DNA from: Massilia psychrophila
Lineage (GTDB): Bacteria > Pseudomonadota > Gammaproteobacteria > Burkholderiales > Burkholderiaceae_D
Reading direction: 5' to 3'
DNA: 64,000 nucleotides
Assembly (NCBI RefSeq): GCF_002760665.1
Contig: NZ_PDOB01000009.1
Span: 62,001-126,000, forward strand
A program made the position numbers and the translations under genes. The notes beneath the pieces are model-generated. The model was not told where the DNA came from. It made no database searches and saw nothing but the letters and a program-made list of their open reading frames with translations. Positions 61,027 through 64,000 of this stretch are shown piece by piece (position 1 is the first letter of the stretch; each line of letters opens with the position of its first letter).

Positions 61027-61129
61027 CTAAACACTGCTGTCTACAAAAATATTTATGTTCAAATAACTTGCCACGACAGGGCTGCCGCCATAGCATAGAC
61101 AGCATTGTCTACATCAAACCGGAGTCGAA

Positions 61130-63517
61130 ATGCATCTGCGCGATTATCGTGTCGGCTGGCGCCTGCTGCAGAAGGAACCCGGCTATTCGCTGGCGGTGGT
61201 GCTGGGCCTGGCGGTCGGCTTCGCGGCGTGTTTCCTGCTGCTCGGCCTGGTGCGCTACAGCTTCACCTACAACGCGGCGATCGCCGACAGCGCGCATATT
61301 TTCGTCGTCAAGGAACGGCGCAACATGCTGCCGCGTCCGGACTGGCGCGCCACCGCGCCGGCGCCGTTGCGCGAAGTGGCGACGCGCAGCGGCCCGCAGG
61401 TGAGCGCGACGTCGGCCCGCTCGTTCGACCTTGCGGCCCGCATCGACAACCGCGTTGTAGCGTTGACCTTGCAGGTGGCGGACGCGAATTTTATCGACTT
61501 TTTCGGCATCCGCACCATCGAGGGCGATGCCAAAGCGGCGCTGGCGCGGCCCGATGCCCTGGTGTTGAGCCAGTCGCAGGCACGCAAGCTGTTCGGCGAC
61601 GCGCATGCGCTCGGCAAGCGGCTGTCGATCGACGGCACACCGTTCGAAGTGAAGGCAATTATTGCCGACCTGCCGGCCAACACCAGCGTGCGTTACGAGG
61701 TATTGCTGGGCGCCGGCCTGCACAGCTGGGATCCCGCGCCCACCAGGGCCGGCGCGGAATGGTTCAGCTCTGCCGCCGTCTACATCAAGGCACCGCCGAG
61801 CGTCGATGACGCGGCGCTGGCGGCCTTGCTGCAAGCGGCCGTCGCGCCACGCGACGCCAGGCTCACCTTCAAGCTGCCCGCCGGCTCCCCCTATACGAAA
61901 CTGACCGACATCGGCATGGTGCGCCTGTCGGAGATCTATTTCGATCCCGATCTGCTGGCAGGACGCGGCGGCGCGCGGTACGGCAACAAGGCCGGGGTGG
62001 CGGGGCTGGCCGCGCTGGCGCTGCTGATCCTGCTGCTGGCCGGCGCCAATTACGTCAACCTGGCAACCGTGCGCACGCTGGGGCGCCAGCGCGAGATCGC
62101 CATGCGCAAGGTGCTCGGCGTCAGTGCCGCCCGGCTGGCCGGGCAACTGATTGCCGAATCGCTGGTGGTGTCGCTGCTGGCAACGCTGTGTTCCCTGCTG
62201 CTGGCGTGGCTGGCGCTGCCGCTGTTTGCCGACCTGGTGAACCGTCCACTGACCGGATTTTTTTCGATGGCGAGTTGCAGCGCGATGTTCGCCCTTGGCG
62301 CGCTGGTTGGCCTGGCGTCGGCGCTGTACCCGGCCTGGCTGGCGCTCGGCCAGGGTACCAGCGCCAGCCTGCAGGGACGCGGCAACAGCGAAACGCGGCA
62401 CGGCCTGATGCTGCGCCGCGTGCTGTCGGTGTTCCAGTTCGCCGCCGCCATCGGCCTGATCGCCATGACGCTGGCGGTGAGCGGCCAAACCCGCTATGCC
62501 AGCCATGCCGATCCCGGTTTTGACGCGGCGCCGCTACTGGTGGTGGCGCTGCCGGGCGACCCTGGTGCGGCGCAAGTGCAATCTTTTCGCGATGCGCTGG
62601 CGCGCCTGCCCGGCGTGGCGGGCGTGGCGGGCGTGTCGGAGGCGATCGGGCGTGACGGCAACAAGATCGTCTACAACGTCGTGCGGCCAGGCTTGGAACC
62701 GGTGGCGGTCGAGGCCAAGCTGGTCAGCCCGGAATTTTTCGACGTCTATCGCGTCCGCGCGCTGGCCGGCAGGGTGTTCGATCCAGGTCAGGACGGACCC
62801 ACCAGCACCTCGGTGGTGATCAACGCCAGCGCCGCCGCCGCGCTCGGGTTCGCGTCGCCGCAGGCGGCCCTCGGCCAGATGTTCAACGCGACGCTGCGCA
62901 TCGTCGGCATCGCGCCCGACCTGCGTTACCAGACGCTGCGCCAGGCGCCGGGACCGATGGTGTACCGGATCGGCGTCAACCAGGGCGTGCTGACGGCGCG
63001 GGTGGACGGGGAAGGCGCAATGGCCACGGTGCGCCCGCAGGTCGAGGCCTTGCTGGCGCGGCACTTTCCGAACGCCGTGCCGGATATCGAGCCGGCCGGC
63101 GCCGTGTTCGCCAACAATTACAGCGATGACCTGCGGCTTGCGCAGATCCTGGCGGCGGCGAGCGTGGTCGCAACAGCGCTGGCGTCGTTCGGCATTTATG
63201 TGCTGTCGGCCTACAGCGTCAGGCGGCGCGCGCGCGAGATCGTACTGCGCAAACTGTATGGCGCCGACGGCTTTGACGTGGGCCGCCTGATCGCCCGCGA
63301 ATTTGCCGTCTTGATCGGTATCGGCGCGCTGATCGGCTTGCCGGCCGCATGGTTCGCCACCGAGCGCTACCTGTCCGGCTTTGCCGAGCGCGCGCCGCTG
63401 GGCTGGTGGCCGCCGCTGCTTGCACTCGGCTGCGTCGGCCTGGTCGCGCTGGTCGCTACCGCACGCCATACGCTGGCGGCAGTAAGGATGTCGCCGGCGT
63501 TGGCGCTGCAAAATTGA
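61130..63517 (+). CDS. MacB/FtsX-type ABC transporter permease
   Basis: A 795-residue inner-membrane permease of the MacB/FtsX superfamily with two repeats. Helix 1 (SLAVVLGLAVGFAACFLLLG), a periplasmic MacB_PCD-like domain, then ILLLAGANYVNLATVRTLGR QREIAMRKVLG-type FtsX core, repeated in the second half (LSAYSVRRRAREIVLRKLYG). The proteins move lipoproteins, peptides or antibiotics, or do mechanical work, together with a MacB-type ATPase, which is not next to it in the window. A SIMPL-domain gene follows 31 bp later. Confidence 0.9.
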   Translation: MHLRDYRVGWRLLQKEPGYSLAVVLGLAVGFAACFLLLGLVRYSFTYNAAIADSAHIFVVKERRNMLPRPDWRATAPAPLREVATRSGPQVSATSARSFDLAARIDNRVVALTLQVADANFIDFFGIRTIEGDAKAALARPDALVLSQSQARKLFGDAHALGKRLSIDGTPFEVKAIIADLPANTSVRYEVLLGAGLHSWDPAPTRAGAEWFSSAAVYIKAPPSVDDAALAALLQAAVAPRDARLTFKLPAGSPYTKLTDIGMVRLSEIYFDPDLLAGRGGARYGNKAGVAGLAALALLILLLAGANYVNLATVRTLGRQREIAMRKVLGVSAARLAGQLIAESLVVSLLATLCSLLLAWLALPLFADLVNRPLTGFFSMASCSAMFALGALVGLASALYPAWLALGQGTSASLQGRGNSETRHGLMLRRVLSVFQFAAAIGLIAMTLAVSGQTRYASHADPGFDAAPLLVVALPGDPGAAQVQSFRDALARLPGVAGVAGVSEAIGRDGNKIVYNVVRPGLEPVAVEAKLVSPEFFDVYRVRALAGRVFDPGQDGPTSTSVVINASAAAALGFASPQAALGQMFNATLRIVGIAPDLRYQTLRQAPGPMVYRIGVNQGVLTARVDGEGAMATVRPQVEALLARHFPNAVPDIEPAGAVFANNYSDDLRLAQILAAASVVATALASFGIYVLSAYSVRRRAREIVLRKLYGADGFDVGRLIAREFAVLIGIGALIGLPAAWFATERYLSGFAERAPLGWWPPLLALGCVGLVALVATARHTLAAVRMSPALALQN

Positions 63518-63548
63518 CGTATTTTATCCAAATCACTTTAAGGAAATT

Positions 63549-64000
63549 ATGCTGAAAAAGTTCATTGCCGCCGTGACGATAATGCTCAGTTCTCTCGCTG
63601 CATCGGCGTCGCAATTGCCCGACTATCCATTCATCCACGCCGGCGGCACCGGTTTCGTCTACGTTGCACCCGACGTCGGCGAGATCGATTTCGAGATTTC
63701 CGCACACCACGCCGAACCGGAGGCGGCGCGCCAAGTCGTCGAGGCCCGCATCGCCGAGGTGAGGGCGCTGATGGCAGGGCTGGCGCTGCCGGCGGACGAC
63801 GTCCAGATCCGCGACCTGCGCAAGGATATCCGCAAGGGCGAGCCGGCCCAGCCCGGTGAACCGAAATATGACATCAAGTGCAGCGTCCACATCAAGGTGC
63901 GCGACCTCGAAAAGTGGAAGGCGCTGGTGTCGCCGCTGCTCAACATGCCGAACCTGGACGGCTTCATGACCGGCTTCGACGTCAGCAAGCGCGAGGAGGT
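63549..64000 (+). CDS. SIMPL (DUF541) domain exported protein, partial
   Basis: The first 150 residues of a protein running off the window. The ATG at 63549 has AAGGA five bases upstream. A signal peptide (MLKKFIAAVTIMLSSLAASA) precedes FIHAGGTGFVYVAPDVGEID and FEISAHHAEPEAARQVVEAR, the start of a SIMPL domain (BP26/OMP28-like). These are periplasmic, ring-forming proteins of unclear role. It probably shares a transcript with the permease. Confidence 0.8.
   Translation, partial: MLKKFIAAVTIMLSSLAASASQLPDYPFIHAGGTGFVYVAPDVGEIDFEISAHHAEPEAARQVVEARIAEVRALMAGLALPADDVQIRDLRKDIRKGEPAQPGEPKYDIKCSVHIKVRDLEKWKALVSPLLNMPNLDGFMTGFDVSKREE

Noticed and set aside
1-64000. CRISPR array or cas genes
   Set aside because: No regularly spaced repeats and no Cas-like proteins seen anywhere.
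1-64000. rRNA genes, prophage structural genes or a replication origin
   Set aside because: No ribosomal sequence, capsid, tail or portal-like proteins, and no DnaA-box cluster with dnaA or dnaN noticed.

Overview
The window is GC-rich proteobacterial DNA with tightly packed genes. The gene content fits a betaproteobacterium of the Oxalobacteraceae type (Massilia, Duganella or Janthinobacterium-like): a type VI secretion pair, DUF3460, a LuxR/RsaL/LuxI set, many hybrid sensor kinases and a sulfide-responsive bigR operon. The genus is an inference; no rRNA gene is present to settle it.

Layout. 0-2 kb: the end of a type VI secretion cluster (tssF partial, tssG). 2-12.6 kb: housekeeping and signalling genes (HD hydrolase, 7TM hybrid kinase, glpD, M1 aminopeptidase with a YceI lipoprotein, two glutathione transferases). 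12.7-18.4 kb: a quorum-sensing block, luxR > < rsaL luxI >, followed by a CHASE-type hybrid kinase with a degenerate HPt domain. 18.4-27.5 kb: recC-recB-recD, overlapping. 27.5-31.7 kb: pbpG, a lone sulfate-binding protein, GNAT, YcbK-like and DUF378 genes. 31.7-34.1 kb: a decaying sulfonate locus in which dioxygenase, binding protein and ATPase are all damaged. 34.1-36.9 kb: copA-cueR behind a classic 19-bp-spacer MerR-type promoter. 36.9-40.4 kb: a LysR regulator, a pirin and an MgtC/DUF4010 membrane protein. 40.6-43.4 kb: the operon bigR-yeeE-yedE-tauE-ethe1-like, with a very clear sigma-70 promoter inside an AT-rich inverted repeat.

43.4-48.5 kb is an accessory graveyard: an L,D-transpeptidase fragment frameshifted at a 12-bp poly-C tract, a resolvase whose two halves lie in opposite orientation, an IS6-family fragment, AbiE remnants, a MazF-type toxin with a 32-codon antitoxin remnant, a broken downstream gene, and a tRNA-like sequence with an oversized anticodon loop. 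It looks like an old integration hot spot.

48.6-58.7 kb returns to core genes: DUF3460, a GGDEF-EAL protein with an altered EAL site, ETF-ubiquinone oxidoreductase, an SDR and a thioesterase, a PAS-LuxR regulator, scoA-scoB, and a blaI/M56-TonB pair. 58.7-61.0 kb carries two pieces of one IS5-type element flanking a uracil-DNA glycosylase homologue and a DUF488 gene. The window ends with a MacB/FtsX-type permease and the start of a SIMPL-domain protein.

I did not find a clearly new multi-gene system. The items most worth a second look are the RsaL-gated quorum-sensing unit with its putative operators and upstream repeats, the odd tRNA-like sequence, and the toxin with a minimal antitoxin reading frame.
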